This document shows, one piece after another, positions 56,261 to 64,000 of a DNA stretch of 64,000 bases (position 1 is the first letter of the stretch; every line of letters begins with the position of its first letter). Position numbers and translations under genes: made by a program. The notes beneath the pieces were generated by a model, which saw only the letters and a list, made by a program, of their open reading frames with translations, was not told the origin of the DNA and did no database searches. Source of the stretch: a virus; IMG/VR virus record IMGVR_UViG_3300006028_000011, positions 18,239 through 82,238 of that record; one strand, 5' to 3'.

Positions 56261-56935
56261 CTGCGGCCCGCTGCCGCCGCTCGGCCTCGGTCTCCTGACG
56301 CTTGGCGTCCCATGCCTCGTAGGCGGCCATCAGCCGCCAGGCCTGCGGCCGCTCCAGGAACTCGCGTTCGTAGAAGTCGAAGGGATCTCTCCCGTGGCGC
56401 GAGCACCAGCTCAGGATCCAGACCAGCATCGCCGCGCCCGGAAAGCTGGCGACCCGCCGGCCGTTCGACCCGAACTCCGATCGGAGGCTCAGGTCAAAGA
56501 CGAGAAAGGGTCGTACTGCCGCTCGGGCACCTCGTACTTGCTGAGCTCGTTGATCGTCGTCTGGAGCTTGGTGAGCACGCCCGGGAGCATCCCGAGGATG
56601 CGCGGGTCCTCGGGGAGGACCGAGCGGCCGTACGCCTTCGATAGGCTCAGGGCGACGTACGACCGGCGGTAGGCCATGATGTCGGTCTTCTGCTCTCGGG
56701 GGTTGCGCGGGTCGGGGCGCCGGGCCTGGCGGAGGAGCTTGTTCTCCTCGCCCTCGGTGATCGGCGCCACCTTGATCCGCTTGCCCTCGATGACGACCTC
56801 GCCGAACTCCTTGGCCGCAGCGGCCTGCTCGGTGAGCCACTCGTCGATGTCGACGTCGTCGGCCGGCCGAACGTCGGCCTGGGCCTCCAGGGCCTGCAGG
56901 TCCTCGACGCTCAGCGACTCACCGGGGCGCTGCAT
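56244..56935 (-). CDS. Frameshifted tail assembly chaperone G-T
   Basis: Ribosomes slipping -1 at CCCTTTC (56504-56510) continue in the overlapping frame (FLVFDLSLRSEFG, AAMLVWILSWCSRHGRDPF, EREFLERPQAWRLM) to a stop at 56244. The shared G head plus this 89-residue tail is the classic arrangement of siphophage chaperones. Confidence 0.75.
56489..56935 (-). CDS. Tail assembly chaperone G, 148 aa
   Basis: A mainly helical protein (GESLSVEDLQALEAQADVRP, WLTEQAAAAKEFGEVVIEGK, ILGMLPGVLTKLQTTINELS) in the usual place upstream of the tape measure. Its last codons contain the slippery sequence CCCTTTC used to make the longer G-T product. Confidence 0.8.
   Translation of the reverse strand: MQRPGESLSVEDLQALEAQADVRPADDVDIDEWLTEQAAAAKEFGEVVIEGKRIKVAPITEGEENKLLRQARRPDPRNPREQKTDIMAYRRSYVALSLSKAYGRSVLPEDPRILGMLPGVLTKLQTTINELSKYEVPERQYDPFSSLT
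56504..56510 (-). promoter_or_regulatory. Programmed -1 frameshift site (slippery CCCTTTC)
   Basis: The heptamer reads C-CCT-TTC in the G frame, an X-XXY-YYZ pattern, and the -1 frame opens into the T extension immediately after. The G stop (TGA, 56489-56491) lies 13 bp downstream. Confidence 0.75.
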
Positions 56936-57218
56936 GCCCGTCCTCCCTGGCCGAGGCCAGTGACATCGTGAGGATCGCCAGCAGCGCGCGCTCCTCGCCG
57001 TTGATGAGGTCGAGCGCCTTCTTCCGGGCGCGCTCGAACTGGCGGTCGGTGCCGCAGACCCACTCCAGGATCTCCAGCATCCGCGCCTGGTATTCCCAGT
57101 GGCAGCCCATCACCTGCTGGCGCAGCTGCCTCACGAGGACGGGCGACGTGTCCTTGACCTCGTACTCGACGTACGAGGGGGCCGCCGCCCCGCCTCGCGG
57201 TTCCGTTGCCTTGACCAT
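56919..57218 (-). CDS. Tail-associated hypothetical protein, 99 aa
   Basis: A helical protein (VLVRQLRQQVMGCHWEYQAR, FERARKKALDLINGEERALL) between the tail tube and chaperone genes. ATG at 57218 is used, though an earlier ATG (57236) is in frame. Its 3' end overlaps the chaperone start. Confidence 0.6.
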   Translation of the reverse strand: MVKATEPRGGAAAPSYVEYEVKDTSPVLVRQLRQQVMGCHWEYQARMLEILEWVCGTDRQFERARKKALDLINGEERALLAILTMSLASAREDGHAAPR

Positions 57219-57262
57219 TCCTGCTCCTGTACGCATGACGAGTCGGGGCTCGACCTACGCCG

Positions 57263-57739
57263 CTACGCCGAGTTCCAGATGAGGTCCTCGGCCTTCCACG
57301 GGATCGTCTCCTCGACGAACTTGTCGGGGCTCATGGAGAGCCCGTCCTTCTCCAGGCTCACGTTGACGAACGTGATGTTGTAGCCGGAGGGGTTCGTGCT
57401 GGCGATCCGGATGTTGTAGCGGATGGTCGGCAGCGAGCTGTGGTAGACGGAAGACGCGCTGCCCACAGACGACACCGGGGATGCCGTCATGACCATGGAG
57501 TGCACGGCACCGTTGATCCAGTAGGACTTGATGGTGCCGCTGACCTTGAGCTGACCCTTGCGGTACCCGATGCGCCTGCTCCCGAGGACGGGCAGCGCCG
57601 CGAGCATGTCGTCGAGCTCGAAGGTCAGGTCGTAGATCTCGCCCACGTTGACGTAGAGGCCCTGCGGGCCGATGGCCTGCAGGTTCATCTCCGTCCCGAA
57701 GCTCACCGCCTCGGGCTGGAGGGAGTTCAGCGAGGGCAC
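57263..57739 (-). CDS. Major tail tube protein-like, 158 aa
   Basis: A strand-rich protein (SFGTEMNLQAIGPQGLYVNVG, YDLTFELDDML, SGTIKSYWINGAVHSMVM) typical of the tail-tube fold, at the usual place before the chaperones. Confidence 0.7.
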   Translation of the reverse strand: MPSLNSLQPEAVSFGTEMNLQAIGPQGLYVNVGEIYDLTFELDDMLAALPVLGSRRIGYRKGQLKVSGTIKSYWINGAVHSMVMTASPVSSVGSASSVYHSSLPTIRYNIRIASTNPSGYNITFVNVSLEKDGLSMSPDKFVEETIPWKAEDLIWNSA

Positions 57740-57802
57740 TCAGACCTCCTCTCGGAGTGGGATGTGACGCTCGATGCCGGCGCGCCCGACGATCGACCCT
57801 GG

Positions 57803-58315
57803 CTAGGAGTCGTAGGTCAGAAGCGCATGGCCGGTCAGCGACACGTCGTAGCGCCACAGCTGCGGCCGGTCCTGGAGGACGCCGTGGCTGGCGGACGCCC
57901 TCAGCTGCCGGTAGGCGGTCAGCGACACCTGGTGGAGGAATGCCCATCCGATGACCAGGCCGCCCAGTAGCTCCGCGGTGTCTGCCCCACCGAGGAGTTG
58001 GTCGGCCCAGCATCCCACCAGGAAGGTCGCGTCGACCCGCGTGGCGCGGCGGGTCATACCCACCGGGGCCCCGACGTCCGAGACGTTCCCGAGGCTCCGG
58101 TAGGTGTCCGTCACGTCGACGTCGACGACGGAGACGATCGGGCGGGTCATCTGCCCGTCGGTCTCGCCGAGCATGTTGTCGATCAGGTCGTACGGCCAGC
58201 CGCGGACGATGGTCACCGCCTTGGCGCCGGCGTACCCGGCGGGGAAGGCGGACGAGAAGTCGAACGCGTACAGGCTGTCCATGACCTGCGTCCGGATCTC
58301 GTCGACGATCGCCAT
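57803..58315 (-). CDS. Head-tail/tail completion protein, 170 aa
   Basis: Features include TVTIVRGWPYDLIDNMLGE, RPIVSVVDVDVTDT and FLHQVSLTAYRQLR, a layout like tail completion or tail terminator proteins. ATG start shares its A with the preceding stop. Confidence 0.55.
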   Translation of the reverse strand: MAIVDEIRTQVMDSLYAFDFSSAFPAGYAGAKAVTIVRGWPYDLIDNMLGETDGQMTRPIVSVVDVDVTDTYRSLGNVSDVGAPVGMTRRATRVDATFLVGCWADQLLGGADTAELLGGLVIGWAFLHQVSLTAYRQLRASASHGVLQDRPQLWRYDVSLTGHALLTYDS

Positions 58316-58803
58316 CAGGCGAGCGTCAGCTCCTGGTGGAGCTGGCGCAGCGCCGTCCGACCCTGGCGCTCGTACCGCACCCGCATGACGGCGCCGGTGG
58401 CCGTCCAGAAGGGCCGCGGGTAGTACCGGATGTCCGTGCGCCCCCGGTTCAGCACGGCCGGGTAGTAGAACCCGTTCCGGTTCGCGACGGCCTGGTCGAC
58501 GTGGATCGTGCCGGTGGCGCCCGACGTCGGCGACCAGGTCACCGAGCCCTTCTTGGAGACGGCCGCCCGGGTGTTGCCGGTCCGTACGTACCCCGACGCC
58601 GAGATCGGCGCCTTGTACACCAGCGTGTCGAGCTGGTGGCGCGCCTCCTGTATGCCCTGCTGGATCGCCCAGGCGATCAGCCCACGCTGGACGAGCCCGA
58701 CCTTCTCGGCCGCGTTCTTGTAGCGGTTGACGACCTTGGCCCACGCCTTCTCGTCGAACGAGATCCCGGCCCGGCCGCCGCCCTGGGCGAGGGTGAGCGC
58801 CAT
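58315..58803 (-). CDS. HK97 gp10-like head-tail protein, 162 aa
   Basis: SFDEKAWAKVVNRYKNAAEK, GLIAWAIQQGIQEARHQL, and the strand GTIHVDQAVANRNGFYYPAV fit the gp10-like minor head/tail family, which joins head to tail. The C-terminus (VRYERQGRTALRQLHQE) is basic. Confidence 0.6.
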   Translation of the reverse strand: MALTLAQGGGRAGISFDEKAWAKVVNRYKNAAEKVGLVQRGLIAWAIQQGIQEARHQLDTLVYKAPISASGYVRTGNTRAAVSKKGSVTWSPTSGATGTIHVDQAVANRNGFYYPAVLNRGRTDIRYYPRPFWTATGAVMRVRYERQGRTALRQLHQELTLA

Positions 58804-58808
58804 CCGGC

Positions 58809-59261
58809 CTACCTCAGCTTCACGAGGTTGAACGACCAGAGCGAGTCGTCCGGAGTCAGGACCGGGTTCTCGACCCTGTACTTCACGTTCCCGGGGTCGA
58901 TGAGGACGTCGTCGTGCGCGATCGCGATGGCGTTCCCGGTGTCGTCGATCACCGGGCACTGGGCACGCATCATCGGCATGCTCTGGCGGCCGATGTCGGT
59001 GGTCGAGCCCATCGCTCCGCCGCCGCGCTGCACCAGCGGCTCCGAGACCATCCAGACCTTCGTCGAGGAGACGACGAGGTCCGCGGTTGCCGGCCCGGGC
59101 CCGGCGTAGAGCACGTTCCCGGTCGAGGAGGGCGTCGACAGCGTCCCCTGGAGGACGCGGTGCTCCAGGGTGGACTGCCCGATCGGACCGAGGCCGGGGA
59201 TGCCGCCGAGGCACAGGCGACGGTGGAACTGGTACTCCGCGACCTGGGCTGCGGTGGCCAT
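58809..59261 (-). CDS. Head closure-like protein, 150 aa
   Basis: A beta-rich protein (VLYAGPGPATADLVVSST, VKYRVENPVLTPDDSLWSF) of the right size and position for a head-closure (stopper) protein. Confidence 0.5.
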   Translation of the reverse strand: MATAAQVAEYQFHRRLCLGGIPGLGPIGQSTLEHRVLQGTLSTPSSTGNVLYAGPGPATADLVVSSTKVWMVSEPLVQRGGGAMGSTTDIGRQSMPMMRAQCPVIDDTGNAIAIAHDDVLIDPGNVKYRVENPVLTPDDSLWSFNLVKLR

Positions 59262-60079
59262 CAGAAGGTGTGCGCGACGACCGGGAGCGCGGCTCCCAGC
59301 TCCTGGTACACCGAGCTGCGGATCCGCTCGATCTTGCGCTCCAGGGCCTGCGGGCTGGCCGTCCCGCGCAGGATGCCGGCCGACGTCGAGGTCGCCTTCG
59401 CGTAGCGGTCCGACTCCTGCTCCAGCACCAGGCAGTAGAGCAGGCGCGCGAACTGGCGCTTCCGGTCCTCGGGCACCCGGGAGTACACGGCGTCGTTCAG
59501 CAGGCTCGCGGTGGCCACGTGGATGGTCTGGTAGCGGACGTAGATCGGCGTCCCGCCGGTGGTCGGGATGGGGTAGAGGTCGATCGCGACCGCTCCGGAG
59601 GCCGGATCGCGCGCCAGGCCGTAGAAGCCGCGGCCGTAGTGGTCGAGCTCCGAGAGGTACTCGTCGCGCAGGATGCGCTCGGAGGGGCTGTCGAGCAGGG
59701 AGGGGGTGAAGAGGAAGCGGTTCAGCGGCGAGAACGGGAGCAGGGCGAGGTAGCTGATCTCGCTCGCGGCGCTGAAGGCGTTGGTCGCCTGGTACAGGAC
59801 GTCGGTGATCCGGGCCACGGGGGAGGCGAAGCCGTTCCCCGCGTTGCAGACGTACCGCTGCTGGTTCGCCACCGTCAGGAAGCCCGAGGTCTGGGTGACC
59901 GGGTTACCGACCTGGATGTCGAGCGGGACCCAGCGCGAGAAGTCCTGGGCGACGTCCTCGGCGTAGGCGCCGTACGACTCGTCCGGGACGATGAACGGCG
60001 TGTAGAGGTCCTCGGTGAGGGCGCGGCAGTACCGGACCGCGTCCCACTCCGTGGTCCCGAGTTGGATCTGGTAGGGCAT
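59261..60079 (-). CDS. Head-tail adaptor-like protein, 272 aa
   Basis: A strand/helix protein (YRCAALTEDLYTPF-like start, VRYQTIHVATASLLND, EDRKRQFARLLYCLV) at the head-tail junction of the gene order. Assigned by position and general features. Confidence 0.55.
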   Translation of the reverse strand: MPYQIQLGTTEWDAVRYCRALTEDLYTPFIVPDESYGAYAEDVAQDFSRWVPLDIQVGNPVTQTSGFLTVANQQRYVCNAGNGFASPVARITDVLYQATNAFSAASEISYLALLPFSPLNRFLFTPSLLDSPSERILRDEYLSELDHYGRGFYGLARDPASGAVAIDLYPIPTTGGTPIYVRYQTIHVATASLLNDAVYSRVPEDRKRQFARLLYCLVLEQESDRYAKATSTSAGILRGTASPQALERKIERIRSSVYQELGAALPVVAHTF

Positions 60080-60088
60080 CAGCTCACC

Positions 60089-60592
60089 TCAGATGGACTG
60101 GAGCCAGGCCAGCCAGTCCACCTGGCGAAGGTCGATCGGCCAGGCACCCATGCCGTCGGCGATGCCCGCGCCGACCTCGAACCGCCCGAAGTCGTGCCAG
60201 GCCAGCCAGCCCCCGGGGGCGACCAGCCGCCGCGCCAGGTCCGTGTCCCGCGCGACCGAGACCCGGTCGTGCTCGCCGTCGATGAAGACGCCGTCGAAGG
60301 CCATGTCGCGGAACAGCGGCAGCACGTCCTCGAAGCGGCCCACGTGAGTGACGACGTTCGGCGCGCCGTGCCGGCGCAGGTTCGTGAAGTACGCCTCCAG
60401 GCTGTTCATGTGGCCAGCCATGGAGTCGCCCTGATGCCAGTCGACGGAGTGGACCCGCGTGGCCACCTGCGCGAGCGCGATGGTGCTGTAGCCGAAGTGG
60501 GCGCCCAGCTCGAGGACGGTCCCGCCGCGCGCCAGCTTCTGCAGCTGCGCCGTCTCGGGCGCCGTGAGCGCCGTCGGGATGCCGGTGATCAC
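60089..60592 (-). CDS. SAM-dependent methyltransferase, 167 aa
   Basis: Motif I GTVLELGAHFGYSTIALAQV, then VHSVDWHQGDSMAG and GVFIDGEHDRVSVARDTDLA (the post-I and IV segments) describe a small class I methyltransferase of the Methyltransf_24 kind. GTG start overlaps the FkbM-like stop. Its substrate is probably a sugar or protein of the virion. Confidence 0.75.
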   Translation of the reverse strand: MITGIPTALTAPETAQLQKLARGGTVLELGAHFGYSTIALAQVATRVHSVDWHQGDSMAGHMNSLEAYFTNLRRHGAPNVVTHVGRFEDVLPLFRDMAFDGVFIDGEHDRVSVARDTDLARRLVAPGGWLAWHDFGRFEVGAGIADGMGAWPIDLRQVDWLAWLQSI

Positions 60593-61353
60593 GACGGGAA
60601 GGCCTCCGCGTACGCCTCGCGCACTGCCCGTGGGATCGGGCCCTTGCCCTTCCAGCCGTTCTGCCGCGCCCACTCGTTGAGTGCCGGGGCGTCCGCACCG
60701 GCAGCCGCTGGATCTCGGGTCCGCAGGAACAGGACGTCGTCGTGCGGCTCGATCGGCGTCTGCCGGTCGAAGCCCTGGGCGGCGAGCCAGTCGATGACCT
60801 CCCTGGCGGGCGGCTCGCCGTCGTACATCGGCCGCTCGGAGCATTCGATGCAGAGGTGGCGGAACCCGTCGAGACATCTACCCATGCCGCGGAGCACCTC
60901 GAGCTCCATGCCCTGGACGTCGATGACGAGGACGTCGAACGGGGAGAGGTCGATGCAGGTCTCCGCAGCCCAAGAGTCGAAGCGCCGGAGCGGCGCCGCG
61001 ATCGAGGATCCGTGCGGGACCCGGGTCCACTCGTGCCCGTCGCCGTCGGTCGGGATCGGCACGTACTTCGAGGCGTGCTCCGTCTCGCCGTCCTCGGGCA
61101 CCTGGAGCACCAGCTCGCCATCCTCGGCACCGAGGGCCGCGTTCACGCAGATGACGCCGTGGGCGTCGCCGTACTCGCGCTGGAGCGCGGCGAAGGGTTC
61201 CGGGTGCGGCTCGAAGGCGAGGATCGGCCGGTGGTTCCGGTGCAGGTACCAGGCGATCTCGGCGCCATCGTTGGCGCCGACGTGGACGACGCCGCGCAGC
61301 GCGTGACCCTCGTCGGAGAACCAGGCGATCTTGGCCCGCACGACCGGGTGCAT
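60589..61353 (-). CDS. FkbM-family methyltransferase, 254 aa
   Basis: GVVHVGANDGAEIAWYLHRN, ILAFEPHPEPFAALQREYGD and FDVLVIDVQGMELEVLRGMG are the FkbM (Methyltransf_21) hallmarks. These O-methyltransferases often act on glycans. The ATG at 61353 is directly upstream of the GT gene end. Confidence 0.85.
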   Translation of the reverse strand: MHPVVRAKIAWFSDEGHALRGVVHVGANDGAEIAWYLHRNHRPILAFEPHPEPFAALQREYGDAHGVICVNAALGAEDGELVLQVPEDGETEHASKYVPIPTDGDGHEWTRVPHGSSIAAPLRRFDSWAAETCIDLSPFDVLVIDVQGMELEVLRGMGRCLDGFRHLCIECSERPMYDGEPPAREVIDWLAAQGFDRQTPIEPHDDVLFLRTRDPAAAGADAPALNEWARQNGWKGKGPIPRAVREAYAEAFPS

Positions 61354-61580
61354 CAGGCCCTCGCCGAGCCGAGCGTGGGCAGCGGGCCGCGCGGGCGCGG
61401 GCGTTCCTCGGCCGCCAGTGGCGTCCCCGTCGCAACCGCCTCGACGCGCCCCAGACAGACGGCGCAGTAGAACACGTCCACGATCACGTCCTCCTCGCGA
61501 CGCTCCTGGCGCAGGAACAGGAAGAGCGGCTGATGGTCGCTCGGGTGCTGCTCGGGTCCTATGGCCGGCTCGAGCGCCAC
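61353..61580 (-). CDS. Small CxxC protein, 75 aa
   Basis: The GTG at 61580 lies inside the end of the glycosyltransferase gene. The product has one CAVCLGRV pair and a Pro/Arg-rich tail. Coding support is the sensible sequence (QPLFLFLRQERREEDVIV) and its place in the cluster. Confidence 0.45.
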   Translation of the reverse strand: MALEPAIGPEQHPSDHQPLFLFLRQERREEDVIVDVFYCAVCLGRVEAVATGTPLAAEERPRPRGPLPTLGSARA

Positions 61581-62407
61581 CAGGCGGCCTCCGCGGGGGA
61601 CTGGCCGACGAACACCGGGAGCCGGTCCCGCCACTTCTCGTAGAAGCGCTCGTGGGCCATGCGGTGAACCCCAGGGTCGCCACCCAGGTGCGCGAACGCC
61701 TCGTTGTAGCGCGGGAAGTTCGCCGTCTGCCCGCTCAGGTGTCGTGCTCGGACCGGGAGCACGTAGTTGACCCGACCGGCCGCCAGGGCGGTCAGGCAGA
61801 TGTCGTTGTCGTACATGTGGTGCGCCCCGAGCGACTCGTCGAGGGCGCCCCAGGCCAGCAGGTCGGCCCGGCGCGCGCAGATCGCCATCCCGTCGACGAC
61901 CGCCACCTGCAGCGGCCGCTCGGCGTGCTTGCCGTGGTGCGACCAGTCCTCCAGGTTCGACCAGCAATGCCAGCGGGCGAGCTGCTCCAGCCGGTAGGGC
62001 GTCCGGTAGATGTCCATGGCGCCGAGGCCCTGTGCGCCGTGGAAGCCCGCCACGCCGGCCTCCGGGTGGCCGGCGAAGAACTCCAGCAGGCGGCCGTCCC
62101 AGCCCTGCTCGCGGACCATCAGGTCGTTGTGGAGGAGGGCGACGACGTCGCCGCTTGCGTAGCGCAGCCCCACGTTGAACGCCGCCGTCGAGCCGAGCGG
62201 CTCCGGGCACGCCCAGGCGGTCCAGCGCCAGCCCCCCGCCGTCCACCGCCGCTCGGCCGCCGCCAGCCGGTCGTGCTCCTCGGCCGTCTCGGCCTGGGAG
62301 ACGACGACCACCTCATGCGCCTGCGCGCAGCGGCCGAGCGTCTCGCCGAGGAACTGCTCGGTGACCTCGATCGCGCCGCAGGCGGCCGTGACGATCGAGA
62401 GACTCAC
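61559..62407 (-). CDS. Family-2 glycosyltransferase, 282 aa
   Basis: A GT-A domain: LSIVTAACGAIEVTEQFL, VSQAETAEEHDRL, then FNVGLRYASGDVVALLHNDL, where HND takes the place of the metal-binding DXD. The back half (HHMYDNDICLTALAAGRVNYV) is typical of GT2 catalytic segments. GTG start overlaps the neighbouring gene. Confidence 0.8.
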   Translation of the reverse strand: MSLSIVTAACGAIEVTEQFLGETLGRCAQAHEVVVVSQAETAEEHDRLAAAERRWTAGGWRWTAWACPEPLGSTAAFNVGLRYASGDVVALLHNDLMVREQGWDGRLLEFFAGHPEAGVAGFHGAQGLGAMDIYRTPYRLEQLARWHCWSNLEDWSHHGKHAERPLQVAVVDGMAICARRADLLAWGALDESLGAHHMYDNDICLTALAAGRVNYVLPVRARHLSGQTANFPRYNEAFAHLGGDPGVHRMAHERFYEKWRDRLPVFVGQSPAEAAWWRSSRP

Positions 62408-63120
62408 GCCGCCCGGCCGTTGAACGGCACCGCGAAGGTCTCCCTGCCGATCGGGTTGCGGCCGTCGTCGGGCACGCCCCACTTCCGGCAGTAGTGGCTG
62501 CGGCTGGCCGCGAACCCGCCTCCCTCGACCACGGAGCGCCGCTCGCCGTCGCCGCGGATGGTGCCGCTCCGGTAGTGCCAGTAGGGGGTCACCGCGTAGC
62601 CCTCGTACCCGGCGAGCTGGATGCGCCGGTGCATGTCGTTGTCCTCGAAGTAGGCGGGGTTGAAGCCCTCGTCGAACTTCCCCACGACCTCGAAGAGGCG
62701 CCGGCCGACGCAGAAGCAGGAGAAGTCCGGGCCCGGCTGCCACTGCGGCACCGCGGCGCTCAGGAGCTCGTGGTTGACCTCGTCGGTGTACATGTCGCCG
62801 TGGTTGGCGTGGCGACAGGTGACCAGCAGCGCCTCCGGGCCCGGGCGGAGTGCGGGCTGCTCGTGCTGGTCGACCAGGAGCGCGCGCGCCAGGTTCTCGC
62901 CGGAGTCCGGCCGCAGGACGACGTCGTCGTTCATGACCACGACGGCGTCGTAGCCCTCTCGGTAGAGCAGGCGGTCGATGCCGTAGTTCCAGCCCCGGGA
63001 GAGCGACCAGCCGTGCTGGGAGTTGTCCACCACCAGCAGGCGGGTGCCCCGGGGGAGGGAGTGCACCGTCTCGACCAGGCGCAGGCTGCTCCAGGTCGTG
63101 ACCACGTAGGCGACCCTCAC
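62404..63120 (-). CDS. Family-2 glycosyltransferase, 238 aa
   Basis: VVTTWSSLRLVETVHSLPRG, WNYGIDRLLYREGYDAVVVM and NDDVVLRPDSGE (N-D-D as the DXD-like motif), then PAYFEDNDMHRRIQLAG place it in GT2, likely rhamnosyltransferase-like. GTG start overlaps the RmlB-like stop. Confidence 0.8.
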   Translation of the reverse strand: MRVAYVVTTWSSLRLVETVHSLPRGTRLLVVDNSQHGWSLSRGWNYGIDRLLYREGYDAVVVMNDDVVLRPDSGENLARALLVDQHEQPALRPGPEALLVTCRHANHGDMYTDEVNHELLSAAVPQWQPGPDFSCFCVGRRLFEVVGKFDEGFNPAYFEDNDMHRRIQLAGYEGYAVTPYWHYRSGTIRGDGERRSVVEGGGFAASRSHYCRKWGVPDDGRNPIGRETFAVPFNGRAA

Positions 63121-64000
63121 CGCAGCCACTCCGGGTGGTCGACGGTCCAGCGGACCGTACGGCGCAGGCTCTCCTCGAAGTCCATCGGCTGCCGCCAGCC
63201 CGCGGCCGCCAACTTGGCGCCGTCCAGCGCGTAGCGCCGATCGTGGCCTGGTCGCGCATGGCCCTCCGGCACCAGCCGGTAGCGGAGCGGGCGGTCCAGG
63301 ATGCTGGCGACCAGCTGCGCCATCTCGAGGTTGTTGACCTCGCGCTCCCCGACCACGTTCCAGCGGGCGGGCCGGTCCGCCGCCGGATGGAGCGGCGGCT
63401 CGCCATGGAGCAGGAACACGAGCGCCGCGGCCAGGTTCCGCGCGTGCAGGTACATACGGGAGCCGACCTCGTCCTCGGACGCGCCGTAGATCGGCACCTG
63501 GCCTCCGCGGAGCACCTCGCGGATGATGACCGGGACCAGCTTCTCCGGCGTCTGCCGCTCGCCGATCAGGTTCATCGAGTTGACCAGGGTCACGGGGACG
63601 CCGTAGGTCCGCCACCAGGCGATGGCGACCGCCTCCTGCGCCGCCTTGCTCGCGCTGTACGGGTTACTGGGAAGGATCGCCTCCCACTCGCGGTGCGCGT
63701 GACCCGCCGGCGCCGGGCCGTAGACCTCGTCCGTGCTGAACTGGATGAGGTGGCGGGGCCGGGCCTCGCGGGCGAACTCCATGACGCTGAGCGCGACCTC
63801 GACGTTGTTGACGACGAAGGGCCGCGGGGCGGAGATGCTCCGGTCCACGTGGGACTCGGCGGCGAAGTTGACCAGGTAGTCGACCGGGCCGATCTCGGCC
63901 GCCACCCGGGCGCTGATCGGCGCTCCGAGCTCGGTGTGGACCATCCGCAGGCGCGGGTTGTCGACGAGGTGGCGGAGCCGCAGCGGACACCCCTGGTGAC
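63117..64000 (-). CDS. dTDP-glucose 4,6-dehydratase-like (RmlB-like) enzyme, partial
   Basis: SDR-type enzyme cut by the right edge (N-terminal Rossmann motif missing). Visible are DYLVNFAAESHVDRSI, IQFSTDEVYGPAP (the T-D-E-V-Y-G motif) and YSASKAAQE with the catalytic Y-x-x-x-K. These are typical of RmlB, which makes dTDP-4-keto-6-deoxyglucose. It is last in the right-hand sugar cluster and likely supplies the donor sugar for the two glycosyltransferases. Confidence 0.85.
   Translation of the reverse strand, partial: HQGCPLRLRHLVDNPRLRMVHTELGAPISARVAAEIGPVDYLVNFAAESHVDRSISAPRPFVVNNVEVALSVMEFAREARPRHLIQFSTDEVYGPAPAGHAHREWEAILPSNPYSASKAAQEAVAIAWWRTYGVPVTLVNSMNLIGERQTPEKLVPVIIREVLRGGQVPIYGASEDEVGSRMYLHARNLAAALVFLLHGEPPLHPAADRPARWNVVGEREVNNLEMAQLVASILDRPLRYRLVPEGHARPGHDRRYALDGAKLAAAGWRQPMDFEESLRRTVRWTVDHPEWLR

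Overview
The window is high-GC DNA (my estimate is about 70% GC). It reads as part of a temperate bacteriophage or prophage of an actinobacterium or similar high-GC host. The evidence is a tyrosine integrase with an adjacent excisionase, divergent repressor-type regulators, a lysis cassette and a tail/head-completion module. Almost all genes lie on the minus strand in long chains whose stop and start codons overlap as ATGA or GTGA. A DUF2637-like membrane protein and Streptomyces-style small membrane proteins also fit an actinobacterial host. Terminase, portal and capsid genes are not in the window and should lie beyond its right edge.

Layout from left to right. 0-6.6 kb: a replication-initiator-like protein, an HNH nuclease, an N4/N6 DNA methyltransferase and a Mom/GNAT-like DNA-modification protein. 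6.3-8.1 kb: integrase and excisionase with a candidate attachment/arm-site region. 8.4-17.6 kb: a C5-cytosine methyltransferase, a PD-(D/E)XK nuclease with a Cys cluster, a Gp3-like metal-binding protein and many small hypothetical proteins. 17.7-20.6 kb: a plus-strand island with an HTH-Nudix fusion, a DUF4258/YgiT-type toxin-antitoxin pair, a tandem Nudix protein and a RelE-like pair. 20.6-26.3 kb: small phage proteins, an HAD phosphatase, a RusA-like resolvase, a LuxR-type HTH protein and a divergent regulatory switch. 26.8-32.8 kb: a GNAT enzyme, a GIY-YIG nuclease, and a membrane/secretion-like block ending in a lytic transglycosylase and the DUF2637 protein.

33.0-38.0 kb is the most striking part. 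It is a complete CRISPR-Cas locus inside the phage: cas4, cas2 and cas1; an array of 15 identical 37-nt repeats plus two decayed ones; and a 560-residue TnpB/Cas12f-like effector. The effector keeps the RuvC-I Asp, the RuvC-II Glu and the zinc ribbon, but has Thr where the RuvC-III catalytic Asp should be. This suggests an adaptation-competent miniature type V system whose effector binds DNA without cutting it. The effector start overlaps the stop of a SAM methyltransferase gene, so the two are probably translated together.

38-44 kb: more small genes, a 900-base stretch without convincing genes, an XRE/TPR regulator and a plus-strand cassette between strong hairpin terminators. 44-49 kb: lysis genes (cysteine peptidase, GH25 lysozyme, holin-like proteins). 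49-60 kb: tail and head-tail genes, with a programmed -1 frameshift (CCCTTTC) and a reverse-strand insertion gene next to the tape measure gene. 60-64 kb: two methyltransferases, two family-2 glycosyltransferases and an RmlB-like dehydratase, probably for modifying a virion or host glycan. A 73-nt structured element occurs twice (24.7 and 40.9 kb). The copies differ almost only in the tetraloop and its closing pair (G-GCAA-C versus C-UUCG-G), which suggests a conserved RNA.
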